64,000 nt of DNA from Paenibacillus aestuarii (GCF_027789125.1 NZ_JAQFVF010000022.1:186001-250000); one strand, 5' to 3'. Positions 43,218 through 51,972 are shown, counted from the first letter of the stretch. Numbers and translations are program-made. The notes: generated by a model not told the origin, from the letters alone.

Positions 43218-44075
43218 GTGAGAATCAAGCAGGCAAAATTGCTGCTGCAAGTTGACAATTTACAGGCTGCTTTGGCCTTTTATGCCGTAAATCTGCAATG
43301 GGAGAAGGTATTCGAAGACCCTTCTGGGCAGGCCGTCATGCTGCAAGCGGCGCCGGATTATTACGTCATGCTGAAGGCGTCCGGTGGACGGCTGAATCTC
43401 AGCTCTTGGCTCAGCAAGCAAGCCCACTGCCCGAAGCCTGGGGGGCTTGTCTACATGCGTGCCGCCTCCGTTGCCGATGTGCAGCGTGACTTGCAGGAAC
43501 GCGGCTTCGGGCCTCTCTACGATGAAGACGATGCTGGGGCAATCCGCAAATTATTTGTGCCGGCCACGGACGGATATACGATCGTTTATTGGGAGGAACT
43601 GTTTCAGACTGATGAAGAAACGTTGGCGATCTACGCGAGCGGTGCCGAGGAGTTTATCGATTCGCTCAAGGAGGCGACGGGAGAGGACTTGGATGCGGCT
43701 GAAGCGCCCGGCAAATGGTCGATTCGCCAGCATGTGCTGCATGTCATTGACCTGGAGCTGGTGACGATCCACAAAGTGAAGTTTGCTCTGGCCGAGCCTG
43801 GCCGCTTGTACCAAGGCAACGCCTTCTCCCAGGATGACTGGTGTGCAGGTCTCGATTATGCGAACCGCCCGATTGACGCGGAGCTGGCGATGTTCCGTGC
43901 CATGCGGCAGCATATCGTCGGCTTGTGCAAACACCTGCCGCAAGCGCTGCAGCGGACCGTCGTGACTTCGACTCGCGAGGAGTCGGTTGCCAGACTGCTG
44001 AGCATGATGTCTGGGCATGCGGCGCATCATCAGCGCGCCATCGCACGCATACGAGTGAAAGCAAGGAATCGTTAA
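43218..44075 (+). CDS. VOC (glyoxalase-like) / DinB-like fusion protein
   Basis: A 285-residue two-domain protein. Residues about 3-128 form a VOC fold (AKLLLQVDNLQAALAFYAVNLQWEKVFED...YTIVYWEELF). Residues about 135-283 form a DinB-like four-helix bundle with the metal-type histidines of KWSIRQHVLHVIDLE and GHAAHHQRAIARI. Both folds occur in metal-dependent enzymes and thiol transferases, including bacillithiol-dependent ones. The combination suggests detoxification, but no substrate can be named. Start is GTG 43218 after AAGGGGGAA. Its own terminator follows. Confidence 0.8.
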   Translation: MRIKQAKLLLQVDNLQAALAFYAVNLQWEKVFEDPSGQAVMLQAAPDYYVMLKASGGRLNLSSWLSKQAHCPKPGGLVYMRAASVADVQRDLQERGFGPLYDEDDAGAIRKLFVPATDGYTIVYWEELFQTDEETLAIYASGAEEFIDSLKEATGEDLDAAEAPGKWSIRQHVLHVIDLELVTIHKVKFALAEPGRLYQGNAFSQDDWCAGLDYANRPIDAELAMFRAMRQHIVGLCKHLPQALQRTVVTSTREESVARLLSMMSGHAAHHQRAIARIRVKARNR

Positions 44076-44086
44076 ACCATACAAAA

Positions 44087-44135
44087 GGGCTGTCCATGGA
44101 GCAGATGATCTGCGCCGTAGACAGCCCTATTTATT
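44087..44135 (+). terminator. terminator of the VOC-DinB gene
   Basis: GGGCTGTC (44087-44094) and GACAGCCC (44120-44127), with an inner GCAGAT-G-ATCTGC stem, followed by TATTTATTT. Confidence 0.8.
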
Positions 44136-44141
44136 TCCATA

Positions 44142-44170
44142 TTGTCATTCTCACAAGAACTTGTTACAAT
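44142..44170 (+). promoter_or_regulatory. helD promoter
   Basis: TTGTCA (44142-44147), 17-bp spacer, TACAAT (44165-44170): the best sigma-A match in the window. Confidence 0.75.
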
Positions 44171-44184
44171 AAAGAGTGATTGTT

Positions 44185-44220
44185 TATATTAGGAAATAAT
44201 AACATTTTTATCCTAATATA
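44185..44220 (+). promoter_or_regulatory. perfect dyad in the helD leader
   Basis: TATATTAGGA (44185-44194) and TCCTAATATA (44211-44220) are perfect 10-bp inverted copies around a 16-base AT-rich spacer. They begin about 8 bp after the expected transcription start. It could be an operator or a leader hairpin. Confidence 0.6.
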
Positions 44221-44283
44221 ATTATATCAACAAATGAGTCGCGTGTCAAGGATGCCCCAAAATGAGACGTAAGAGGCGATAGG

Positions 44284-46638
44284 ATGAGTCTGAGTGAACA
44301 GGATTGGACCCAGGAAGAGCAGCGTGTTCATAAGGTCACGGAGAAAATCGGCGTGCATATGGAGCGGCTTGAAGCGGAAGTCGGTCTGGTCCGGTCGGAC
44401 GTGGTTAGCATTCGCAAACATTTCTGGGATGAGGTTACGGTCGACTTCAGTACGACGGACGGTGCGGTTGAGACGATCGCCAGTTTGAAGCAGCAAGCGG
44501 AGATGCTTTCGGAACGGGAGCGGAGCCACCGGCATTCGTCAGCCGCGCTCATGAAGCTAAAGCGGCTGTATCGCACGCCCTATTTTGGGCGGATCGATTT
44601 TGTCGAGCGAGGAGAGCGCAGAGAGGAAGCAATCTATCTGGGTATTGCCTCCTTTTTGGATGAGGATACCGGCGATTACTTGGTCTATGATTGGCGCGCG
44701 CCGATATCCAGTCTTTATTATGACTACGGGCCCGGGGAAGCCGTATACGAAACGCCGAACGGCACGGTAACCGGCGACATGCTGCTGAAGCGCCAATATG
44801 TGATCCGTGACGGGCACATTCATTATATGTTCGATACTGGGCTTACGATCGGCGATGAATTGCTCAAGCAAGTGCTGAGCCGCAGCTCGGACGCGCAAAT
44901 GAAAACGATCGTCGCCACGATTCAAAAGGAGCAGAACCGGATCATTCGCAACGATTACAGCCGCATGCTGATCGTGCAGGGAGCCGCTGGAAGCGGCAAA
45001 ACGTCCGCCGCTTTGCAGCGGGTCGCTTTTCTGCTATATAAGCATCGGGAGACGCTGCAGGCGGATCAGATGCTGCTGTTTTCCCCCAACCCGCTGTTTA
45101 ACAGCTATGTCGCCACCGTATTGCCGGAGCTGGGCGAGGACAACATGCAGCAGACGACGTTCCAAGCGTACCTTGAACACCGCCTCGGCGATAGCTTCGA
45201 AGTCGAGGACAGCTTTGCGCAGCTGGAGTATGTGCTGACAGGCAGCGAAAGCGAAGATGCCGACTACACGGCGAGAATGAGCGGGATCGCTTACAAGTCC
45301 TCCGTGCAGTTTTTGCACACGGTGCAATCCTACAAGCAGCGGCTGGAGCGAGCGGGGATGTTGTTTAAACCGATTGTTATGGGCGAAAAAGAAATCGTCT
45401 CCGAGGCCCGCTTGCATGAGCGGTTTTATGCTTATGATGCGGCGATTCGGCTGCCGAACCGTCTCGAGCTCATGCGGGGCTGGCTCAAGGATTTGCTGGA
45501 CGATTTCGCTGAGCTTGAAAAGCATGAGGGCTGGGTGGAGGACGAAATCGAGCTCCTCAGCAGCGAAGATTACCACCGGGCTTACCGGCAGCTGCGGCGC
45601 ATGCAGGGAGGTAGAGGCGCGACCTTTGACGATTTTGACAAGGAGCGCGACCTGCTGGCCGGCTTCGTCGTCCGGGAGCGGCTGCGACCGGTGCGAGCGG
45701 ACATCGAACGGCTCGCTTTTGTCGATATGGCTGGGCTCTATCGGCAGCTGTTCAGCGACATCAGCGCAGACAGTCCGCAGCCGCTTCACTGGCCGGCCAT
45801 CTGCGAGCAGACGCATTGCGCGCTAGCTGCAGGCAAGCTGCTGTACGAGGATGCGACGCCTTTCTTGTACTTGATGGAAGCGGTGCAAGGCTTCCATACG
45901 AACAACGCGGTGCGCCACGTGATCGTGGACGAGGCGCAGGATTATACGCCGTTTCAGATGGAAGTGCTGAAACGGTTGTTCCCACGCTGCCGCATGACAG
46001 CGCTGGGCGACCTCAACCAGGCGATCTATGCGCACGCTTCCGCGTATAGCGATATCGATCCGATCGCCGACTTGTATGGGCCGGAGCAAACGGAGGTCAT
46101 CCGTTTGCATCGCAGTTATCGCTCCACGCGGGAAATAGTGGAGTTCACCCGCGGCATCGTGCCTGGCGGCGATGCCATCGAGCCCTTCACCCGCAGCGGC
46201 GCCAAGCCGCGGGTGGTGCGGGTCAGCGATCGCGGATCGCTGCATAGCCGGATCGCCGCCGAGACGGAGCGGCTGCTCAGGGAGGGCTATGCATCGGTTG
46301 CGATCATCGCCAAGACCGCGAGTGAGTCCACGCTCGCGTATGAAGCCTTAAAGCCGCTGATGTCAGCACCGCTGCGGCTTATGAACCCGTCGAGCCCTGA
46401 GCTCGCGCAGGGCCCGCTGGTGATCCCTTCGTATCTCGCGAAGGGAGTCGAATTCGACGCCGTCTTGATCTATGACGGCTCCGGCGGCCAGTACGGCCGC
46501 GAAAGCGAGCGCAAGCTGTTTTACACTGCTTGCACACGAGCCATGCATGAGCTGTGCATCTTCACGCTGGGCGAGCCGAGCCCTTTTGTGCTTGCCCAGC
46601 CAAGTGACAGCTATGACTTCGACAGCAGCCCGGCATAA
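44284..46638 (+). CDS. helD: HelD-like superfamily 1 helicase / RNA polymerase recycling factor
   Basis: A 784-residue UvrD-like ATPase. An N-terminal coiled region (EQDWTQEEQRVHKVTEKIGVHMERLEAEVGLVRSDVV) that probes the polymerase in HelD proteins is followed by Walker A GAAGSGKTSAALQRV (about 233-247). Also present are DEAQDYTPFQMEVLKRLF (motif II), a LHRSYRSTREI motif, and a C-terminal KGVEFDAVLIYD / LFYTACTRAMHELCIF. HelD removes stalled or drug-bound RNA polymerase from DNA; some homologues give rifamycin tolerance. Length is close to Bacillus HelD. The promoter and leader dyad are described separately. Confidence 0.88.
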   Translation: MSLSEQDWTQEEQRVHKVTEKIGVHMERLEAEVGLVRSDVVSIRKHFWDEVTVDFSTTDGAVETIASLKQQAEMLSERERSHRHSSAALMKLKRLYRTPYFGRIDFVERGERREEAIYLGIASFLDEDTGDYLVYDWRAPISSLYYDYGPGEAVYETPNGTVTGDMLLKRQYVIRDGHIHYMFDTGLTIGDELLKQVLSRSSDAQMKTIVATIQKEQNRIIRNDYSRMLIVQGAAGSGKTSAALQRVAFLLYKHRETLQADQMLLFSPNPLFNSYVATVLPELGEDNMQQTTFQAYLEHRLGDSFEVEDSFAQLEYVLTGSESEDADYTARMSGIAYKSSVQFLHTVQSYKQRLERAGMLFKPIVMGEKEIVSEARLHERFYAYDAAIRLPNRLELMRGWLKDLLDDFAELEKHEGWVEDEIELLSSEDYHRAYRQLRRMQGGRGATFDDFDKERDLLAGFVVRERLRPVRADIERLAFVDMAGLYRQLFSDISADSPQPLHWPAICEQTHCALAAGKLLYEDATPFLYLMEAVQGFHTNNAVRHVIVDEAQDYTPFQMEVLKRLFPRCRMTALGDLNQAIYAHASAYSDIDPIADLYGPEQTEVIRLHRSYRSTREIVEFTRGIVPGGDAIEPFTRSGAKPRVVRVSDRGSLHSRIAAETERLLREGYASVAIIAKTASESTLAYEALKPLMSAPLRLMNPSSPELAQGPLVIPSYLAKGVEFDAVLIYDGSGGQYGRESERKLFYTACTRAMHELCIFTLGEPSPFVLAQPSDSYDFDSSPA

Positions 46639-46650
46639 ATCGCACATGAA

Positions 46651-46699
46651 AAAGGCGAACATCTCCCTGAGCCTTAAGCTCTGAGAGATGCTCGCCTTT
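46651..46699. terminator. bidirectional terminator, helD / small gene
   Basis: AAAGGCGA (46651-46658) and TCGCCTTT (46692-46699), with inner CATCTC/GAGATG and GAGC/GCTC stems. The minus-strand side has the better T-run. Confidence 0.75.
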
Positions 46700-46713
46700 G
46701 TCGTTGCAGTCCG

Positions 46714-46827
46714 TTACTTATCGGATGTGTTGGAGAGTTCCTCAAATGACTTCACTTTACCATGCGGCTGGTGGTTTTGTTTGCGGCTCTTCCATGCGGC
46801 TTCTTGACGGCGTTTTTGTTGGCTCAT
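46714..46827 (-). CDS. very small basic protein (37 residues)
   Basis: MSQQKRRQEAAWKSRKQNHQPHGKVKSFEELSNTSDK is the whole protein in pieces: a basic N-terminal helix MSQQKRRQEAAWKSRK, then PHGKVKSFEELS. A GGAGGGATCGACG site precedes the ATG. It resembles short Bacilli proteins with the KSFEELS ending (possibly DUF6254, from memory). It is transcribed toward the terminator shared with helD and lies downstream of the glutamate synthase terminator. Function is unknown. Confidence 0.7.
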   Translation of the reverse strand: MSQQKRRQEAAWKSRKQNHQPHGKVKSFEELSNTSDK

Positions 46828-46900
46828 CGTCGATCCCTCCGGTAAGATGAATTGAACTGCTTTAATAAAATGCCGTTATCGCCGAAGCTTTATACACGAA

Positions 46901-46947
46901 TAAAAACCCTCTACACAAACGCCCGCCGGGGCGCCATGTAGAGGGTT
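46901..46947 (-). terminator. gltB terminator
   Basis: AACCCTCTACA (46905-46915) and TGTAGAGGGTT (46937-46947) are perfect 11-bp arms; on the minus strand a TTTTTATT run follows. Confidence 0.88.
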
Positions 46948-46956
46948 TATTACGTT

Positions 46957-49900
46957 TTACTCCGTAGCTACGGATTGGTCAGCTTGCATATTGACCGGGG
47001 AAATACGGATAAAGTTAGCTTCGAGGTTGCTCAGCAAGCCATCGATTTTGGCTGCTGCTTCGTCTTGGCCGGAAGCGGCAAGCTCATCACGGTAAGCTGT
47101 GAGCAATTCGTTCAAATCTTTGGTGCTTTGTACGCCGATCGACTCGATTTTCACTTTAGCGCCTTTGGCAATACGACGCTCGATTGCGCTTTGATCCAAG
47201 CCCATTTCAGGAACGAGACGCTGGTAGATCACACCGCCTGTCATCCCTGCACAGATCCATGGACCTGGGTCACCCATAACGACGGCACGGCCGTTTGTCA
47301 TGTACTCAAACGCAAAGCCTTTGAGGTTGGCGCGAGCCGCTAGTCCACCAAGTTCGTCTTGCAGCGGAGACGTGATTTCGCCGCCGAATACGACATCGGC
47401 ACCGGAGAAACGGATACATGCGCGTGTATCTGCGCCGCCTTGAATCAAGAACAAGCCTTTTTGCGCTCCGTAACCGAAGGATTTACCTACGTTACCGTTG
47501 ATCAGCGTGTTATTTTTGCTTGTCGATTTCAGGATAGCGACTTTACCACCGAACGCCATTTTACCCAGACCGTCTTCTGCACCGCCATGAACCGTGATAT
47601 CGACGCCGCGGGCATTGAATGCCGCCAAGCCGTTACCAGGAACAGAACCGTCAACGAGGTTCAGAGCGAACTTAGGCAGGTTATCGTAACTGCCGTCGAA
47701 ACGGTCTCTTACGCGATGGCTGGAGTAGCGTGTGCCAAGAATACGGGATTCGGCATCCACTTTGGACCAGTTGCGTACGATTGGAGCATCCATAGCCAAG
47801 GAATCCGGGAAGAATTCTTGACCCTCGGCACCGGCAGCGATCCGGATATCGGACGATACTGCTGCTTCTTCCATTGCTCTCTCTGCATCGGAAACGAATT
47901 GCAGTGGAGCAGGACGCAGAATATCGGACAAGTCGATGCGGTCGTGGTGGCTAATTTGCTCCAGCAAGTCAGAGCGGCCTACGAGATCTTGCAAGTTGCT
48001 GTAACCAAGGGAAGCGATGATTTCACGGACTTCTTCACCCATCGAGCCGAACAAACGAACCAAGCTGTCAACAGCGAGGTCGAATTGACGAGGCACGAAA
48101 CGGCGAAGACCTTTTTCTTCCGCTTCTTCCATGGAGTCGATTTGCGTTGCGATACCTACGTGACAAGTATCCAAGTGGCAGCCGCGACAAGTCGTACAAC
48201 CGATGGATTGCATCGCGATACTGCCGAAGCCTGCACGGTTGGCACCGAGCATGACCATTTTGACAACGTCAGCACCTGATTTCAATCCGCCATCCGACCA
48301 CAGCTCAACGCGGTGGCGAAGACCGGCTTCAATCAAGGCAACGTGCGCCAATTTCGTTCCGATTTCTGTAGGAAGACCTACGTGTGTCAAAGAGTGAATA
48401 CGGGCTGCGCCTGTACCGCCATCAAAGCCGGAAAGCGTAATAACGTCAGCGCCTGCTTTGGCCACACCGACCGCAATCGTTCCGATACCTGGAACAACCG
48501 GGATTTTTACGATAATTTTCGCTTTGCGTCCGCTAGCTTCTTTCAGCTCGCTAATGATTTGCGCCAAATCCTCGATCGAGTAAATGTCATGGTTATTCGA
48601 AGGAGAGATCAGGTCGGAACCGATCGTTGCGTTACGCGCTGCAGCGATTTTCGCCGTAACTTTGGAGCCTGGCAAGTGACCGCCTTCACCCGGTTTTGCA
48701 CCTTGACCGATCTTGATCTCAAGGAAAGCTACCGCGTTGGCAAGTTCAACGTTGACACCAAAACGTCCGGAAGCGACTTGAGCGCCGCGCGTTTTCTTGT
48801 AACGGCCGAGCATATCTTTAATCTCTCCGCCCTCGCCGTTCATGGTAACCATGTTCAAGCGTTCGCCGGCTTCGGCGTAGGCGCGGAAAGCTGTTTCGTT
48901 CTGCGATCCGAAGGACATCGAAGAGATGAGCATCGGCAAGGAGTGACCGCCAATGGAAATGTCCACTTTGGACGGATCCAGTGGCTTGCGGCCTTCCGAC
49001 ATTGCTTTCTCGACATTGAAGCCTGCAATGTGGCGGATCGAAATCGGGTTCTTTTTCTCTTCTTCACGAAGCTTATCCTTGTACTCGCTGTAAGGAGCGG
49101 CTCCGGATGCAGCATCGCCTAACGCTTTCCACATGCGTTGGAAGAAGCGGAAGTTTTTCGCTGCTTTCGCTTTCGCGTTGGAGAAGTCTTGGTAACGAGC
49201 TTCAGCTTCAGCTTCCAGCTGGGCAAAGCCAGTTCCCGCTTTCTCACTGCCGAGATAGTTCACGATATCCAGCACTTCAGCGACTTCCGGATGGAAACCG
49301 ATGGAGGAGAAGAAGCGTGTGTAACCGCGCAGCTCATGCGTACCGATCGTGGAGATGACTTTCTCCAAACCTTTGCTGAGTGCGGAGTAAACCTTGCGTG
49401 CTGCAACTGCGCTGCCGTCTTTGTCCGAAGCGGTTGCGAACAGCAGGTAAGGCGAGATGACATCGGCGCCCAGACCGCAAGCAACGGCGATATCGTGCAG
49501 GTTGCGGATTGCCCCGGAACGAAGCACCAGCGTAACGTGGCGGCGCAGGTTGTCGCCGAAGCCCAGCTTCTCTGCACGAAGCGCGATGTCGATTTTAGAT
49601 ACGGCCAGATGCGGCTCCAGCCACAGGCGGTCGTTCTGGTGCGCTTCTGCATCGTCAAGGACGAGCAGGGCTGCGCCGGCTTTCGCAGCGGCAACGGCTT
49701 GAGCAGCGATTTGCTCCAAACCTTCAGCCAGGGATGAGCCCCTTGCAAAAGTGGTGGAAAGCACGACTACACTGCCTTCGCCTTGAGCGCGGAACAGAGC
49801 CAGCAATTGCTCGTAAGAAGGCTGGGACAGATGCTCTTCGCTATCTACACCGTTCGTGCCTTCCAGCACAAGCGGTGCGAGCAGCTCCAAACGCAGCTTG

Positions 49901-51507
49901 CTGTCTACTTGGGCGTACACGGCTGGGCGAGTTCCTGCGACAACACGCGTGGAGAAGTGCTCCATTTCACGGTCGCGGTCAATCGCCGGGTTCGTGACCA
50001 CCGCTACGCTTTCTTTAATAAAGTCAGGCACGTTCTGACGTTCCCAGGCAATGGCTGCATGAGGGGAGTCGTGGCCGAGGGAACGGATCGGTTCCGCACC
50101 GGTTTCGGACATCGTTTCGATATGTTGGATCCCTTCACGGTCCCAACCGAATGCGCTGTACAATTGGTCAGTCGGTACACTATTGGCATTCAGTTCAGCT
50201 TGAGCGTCAGTTTTGGCAGGTGTCAAATGCTTGCGCAGGCCGCTGAAGTTCAGACGTTTGCTGGCGCGCTCGTACACGAGGTTCTGCATTTCGTGATAAG
50301 GAATCACTTGTACATGCTCGCCCGGCGTCAAGACAACACCGACTTTCTCGCCTGGAGCGATCGGTTTCGGATCAGCCACCATGTCGCCGACCGTGATCAC
50401 GCCTTGCTCGGACGAGAAATAGAGGGATGTATCGCTCTCAACCATCCATACCGGACGCAGACCCAAAGCATCCACGCTAAAAATACATTCGTTGCCATAA
50501 CGGGATACGATACCCGCCGGACCTTGTGCATAGTGACCCCATGCTTGACGGAAATAAACGTATAAGTCCTGCAATTCCGGACGGAATTGTTTCATCTCAT
50601 TAATAATTGGCGGGAATACAAGCTCCATCGCTTCGAACAAGCTAAGGCCAAAGCGGTGAATGAACGTTTCGATCGTACGGTTCATGTCCTGGGAGTCCGA
50701 ACCTCCGCTGACGAGCGGTACGCCGACCATATCTGCTTCAATACGCAATTTCTTAACGGTGTTAATTTCCCCGTTGTGGCCGAGCAAAGAGAACGGCTGT
50801 ACGCGGAAGAAGCTGGATAAGGTGTTCGTGGAATAACGGTTGTGACCCACAGTAACTTGGGAAGCGAACAACGGATCGCGAGTATCGTTAAAATATTTAG
50901 GCAAAATGCTTGCAGCGCCCAATACTTTGTAGGCAGCTGTTACGTTGCTCAGCGTTGCGACGTGAACGTTATATTTGTCCTCAATCGCGATGTGGAGTTC
51001 AAACAAATGATCGGCAACATTGCCCTCCGCGTTCTCGGAAAGGGCGGCGACTTGCCAGAAAGTAGGCTCATCATTCAAGCCGTTAGGTCCAAGCACGCTG
51101 CTATCAACTTGATTCTCTTGCTCAAGGATGATAGTCACGTTATGTCCGGCAAAAAGTTCGCGGATGCCAGTCTGGATTTCGGAGGGCGACAGGTCAAGTT
51201 TGCGCGGAACAAAGATATGGGCGACAGAAAAACGATTGTCATAGGCAAGCTTGCCGTCAAGACCTGCATCGGTTAACTTCTTTTCCCATAGAGCACGTGG
51301 AATATCTGTTAGAATTCCGCAGCCGTCGCCTTCACCGTTGATGAACCCGGAGCGATGTTCCATTTTTACAAGAGCGTCGATCGTCTTCTGGATGTTATCC
51401 CGGGAAGGGTAACCGTTCTTCTCAATAATACAAATAATTCCGCAGCTATCATGTTCAGTTCCTAGCAAATTTTGAAAACGGCCTTCATTTCGCATCAATT
51501 CATTCAT
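46957..51507 (-). CDS. gltB: glutamate synthase large subunit
   Basis: A 1516-residue NADPH-GOGAT large subunit. It makes two glutamates from 2-oxoglutarate and glutamine with electrons from the small subunit. A 21-residue propeptide precedes the glutaminase nucleophile Cys22 (HDSCGI). The domains are class II glutaminase (22-about 430), central domain, FMN domain with GQGAKPGEGGHLPG and the 3Fe-4S segment CTTCRGCHLDTCHVG, and the C-terminal beta-helix (GNVGKSFGYGAQKG...). The Bacillus name is gltA. No small-subunit gene lies next to it. The ribosome site sits in a hairpin loop (51515-51530). Confidence 0.96.
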   Translation of the reverse strand: MNELMRNEGRFQNLLGTEHDSCGIICIIEKNGYPSRDNIQKTIDALVKMEHRSGFINGEGDGCGILTDIPRALWEKKLTDAGLDGKLAYDNRFSVAHIFVPRKLDLSPSEIQTGIRELFAGHNVTIILEQENQVDSSVLGPNGLNDEPTFWQVAALSENAEGNVADHLFELHIAIEDKYNVHVATLSNVTAAYKVLGAASILPKYFNDTRDPLFASQVTVGHNRYSTNTLSSFFRVQPFSLLGHNGEINTVKKLRIEADMVGVPLVSGGSDSQDMNRTIETFIHRFGLSLFEAMELVFPPIINEMKQFRPELQDLYVYFRQAWGHYAQGPAGIVSRYGNECIFSVDALGLRPVWMVESDTSLYFSSEQGVITVGDMVADPKPIAPGEKVGVVLTPGEHVQVIPYHEMQNLVYERASKRLNFSGLRKHLTPAKTDAQAELNANSVPTDQLYSAFGWDREGIQHIETMSETGAEPIRSLGHDSPHAAIAWERQNVPDFIKESVAVVTNPAIDRDREMEHFSTRVVAGTRPAVYAQVDSKLRLELLAPLVLEGTNGVDSEEHLSQPSYEQLLALFRAQGEGSVVVLSTTFARGSSLAEGLEQIAAQAVAAAKAGAALLVLDDAEAHQNDRLWLEPHLAVSKIDIALRAEKLGFGDNLRRHVTLVLRSGAIRNLHDIAVACGLGADVISPYLLFATASDKDGSAVAARKVYSALSKGLEKVISTIGTHELRGYTRFFSSIGFHPEVAEVLDIVNYLGSEKAGTGFAQLEAEAEARYQDFSNAKAKAAKNFRFFQRMWKALGDAASGAAPYSEYKDKLREEEKKNPISIRHIAGFNVEKAMSEGRKPLDPSKVDISIGGHSLPMLISSMSFGSQNETAFRAYAEAGERLNMVTMNGEGGEIKDMLGRYKKTRGAQVASGRFGVNVELANAVAFLEIKIGQGAKPGEGGHLPGSKVTAKIAAARNATIGSDLISPSNNHDIYSIEDLAQIISELKEASGRKAKIIVKIPVVPGIGTIAVGVAKAGADVITLSGFDGGTGAARIHSLTHVGLPTEIGTKLAHVALIEAGLRHRVELWSDGGLKSGADVVKMVMLGANRAGFGSIAMQSIGCTTCRGCHLDTCHVGIATQIDSMEEAEEKGLRRFVPRQFDLAVDSLVRLFGSMGEEVREIIASLGYSNLQDLVGRSDLLEQISHHDRIDLSDILRPAPLQFVSDAERAMEEAAVSSDIRIAAGAEGQEFFPDSLAMDAPIVRNWSKVDAESRILGTRYSSHRVRDRFDGSYDNLPKFALNLVDGSVPGNGLAAFNARGVDITVHGGAEDGLGKMAFGGKVAILKSTSKNNTLINGNVGKSFGYGAQKGLFLIQGGADTRACIRFSGADVVFGGEITSPLQDELGGLAARANLKGFAFEYMTNGRAVVMGDPGPWICAGMTGGVIYQRLVPEMGLDQSAIERRIAKGAKVKIESIGVQSTKDLNELLTAYRDELAASGQDEAAAKIDGLLSNLEANFIRISPVNMQADQSVATE

Positions 51508-51514
51508 TGCTCTA

Positions 51515-51530
51515 GGTCAGTCTCCTGACC
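51515..51530 (-). promoter_or_regulatory. hairpin around the gltB ribosome site
   Basis: On the minus strand, GGTCAG-GAGA-CTGACC is a perfect 6-4-6 hairpin ending seven bases before the gltB ATG. The only purine-rich AGGAGA near the start lies across its loop. Confidence 0.5.
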
Positions 51531-51560
51531 GTCACCTCCAATACATAGTTAAACTCCTCT

Positions 51561-51682
51561 TGCATGAAGCTTTGCATTTTTGCATCTAACGTAGCCCGCA
51601 ACACTAGCAAATTCGTGATGTGCCGGAAAATCGGCAAAACCGAAATATGCATCGAAATGCATAAAAATGCAATTTGGTTGAA
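51561..51682. promoter_or_regulatory. cluster of TGCAT/ATGCA motifs upstream of gltB
   Basis: ATGCAT at 51657 and 51667 and ATGCAA at 51677 are spaced exactly 10 bp apart. TGCAT also occurs at 51561, 51573 and 51581. The whole gap 51508-52029 holds no supported gene. It contains this cluster, a plus-strand terminator at 51705, a cre-like site at 51908 and the hemL terminator. Confidence 0.4.
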
Positions 51683-51704
51683 TAGCATGCCAATTTCAAA
51701 TACA

Positions 51705-51730
51705 ACCCTCCATAAGGGAGGGTGTTTTTC
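51705..51730 (+). terminator. orphan intrinsic terminator on the plus strand
   Basis: ACCCTCC (51705-51711) pairs with GGAGGGT (51717-51723), followed by GTTTTTC. No plus-strand gene precedes it; the T-run is clear only on the plus strand. Confidence 0.55.
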
Positions 51731-51907
51731 GATAATTCGCATTCACGTCAGGCACGACGCACAAAAAGGTAAACATTAGTTGGTAGTCATGCCCTAAATT
51801 CCTAGGAAAATCCGCTGAAAATTGGACTTTTCGCAAAAAGGGTAAAAGTATTCTTAGAATAGCATGAAAAAGGCCATCCGACAATAGTCGAGCCGATAAT
51901 TCCAAAA

Positions 51908-51921
51908 TGTAAGCGTTACCT
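51908..51921. promoter_or_regulatory. cre-like site between hemL and gltB
   Basis: TGTAAGCGTTACCT matches the CcpA consensus TGWAARCGYTWNCW at every position. It is about 400 bp upstream of the gltB start and next to a TATACT (51928-51933). Confidence 0.45.
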
Positions 51922-51972
51922 TTTCTGTATACTGGTGAATAAAGCTAATTTTCGTACAAATTAAACAATGGT

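Noticed and set aside
47359..50565. Several 200-300 residue frames antisense to gltB
   Set aside because: Mirror frames caused by codon bias in the long glutamate synthase gene; compositions are atypical.
51512..51742. 76-residue minus-strand frame directly upstream of gltB
   Set aside because: It runs through the terminator hairpin and the repeated motifs, has no ribosome site, and its residues look like translated AT-rich regulatory DNA.
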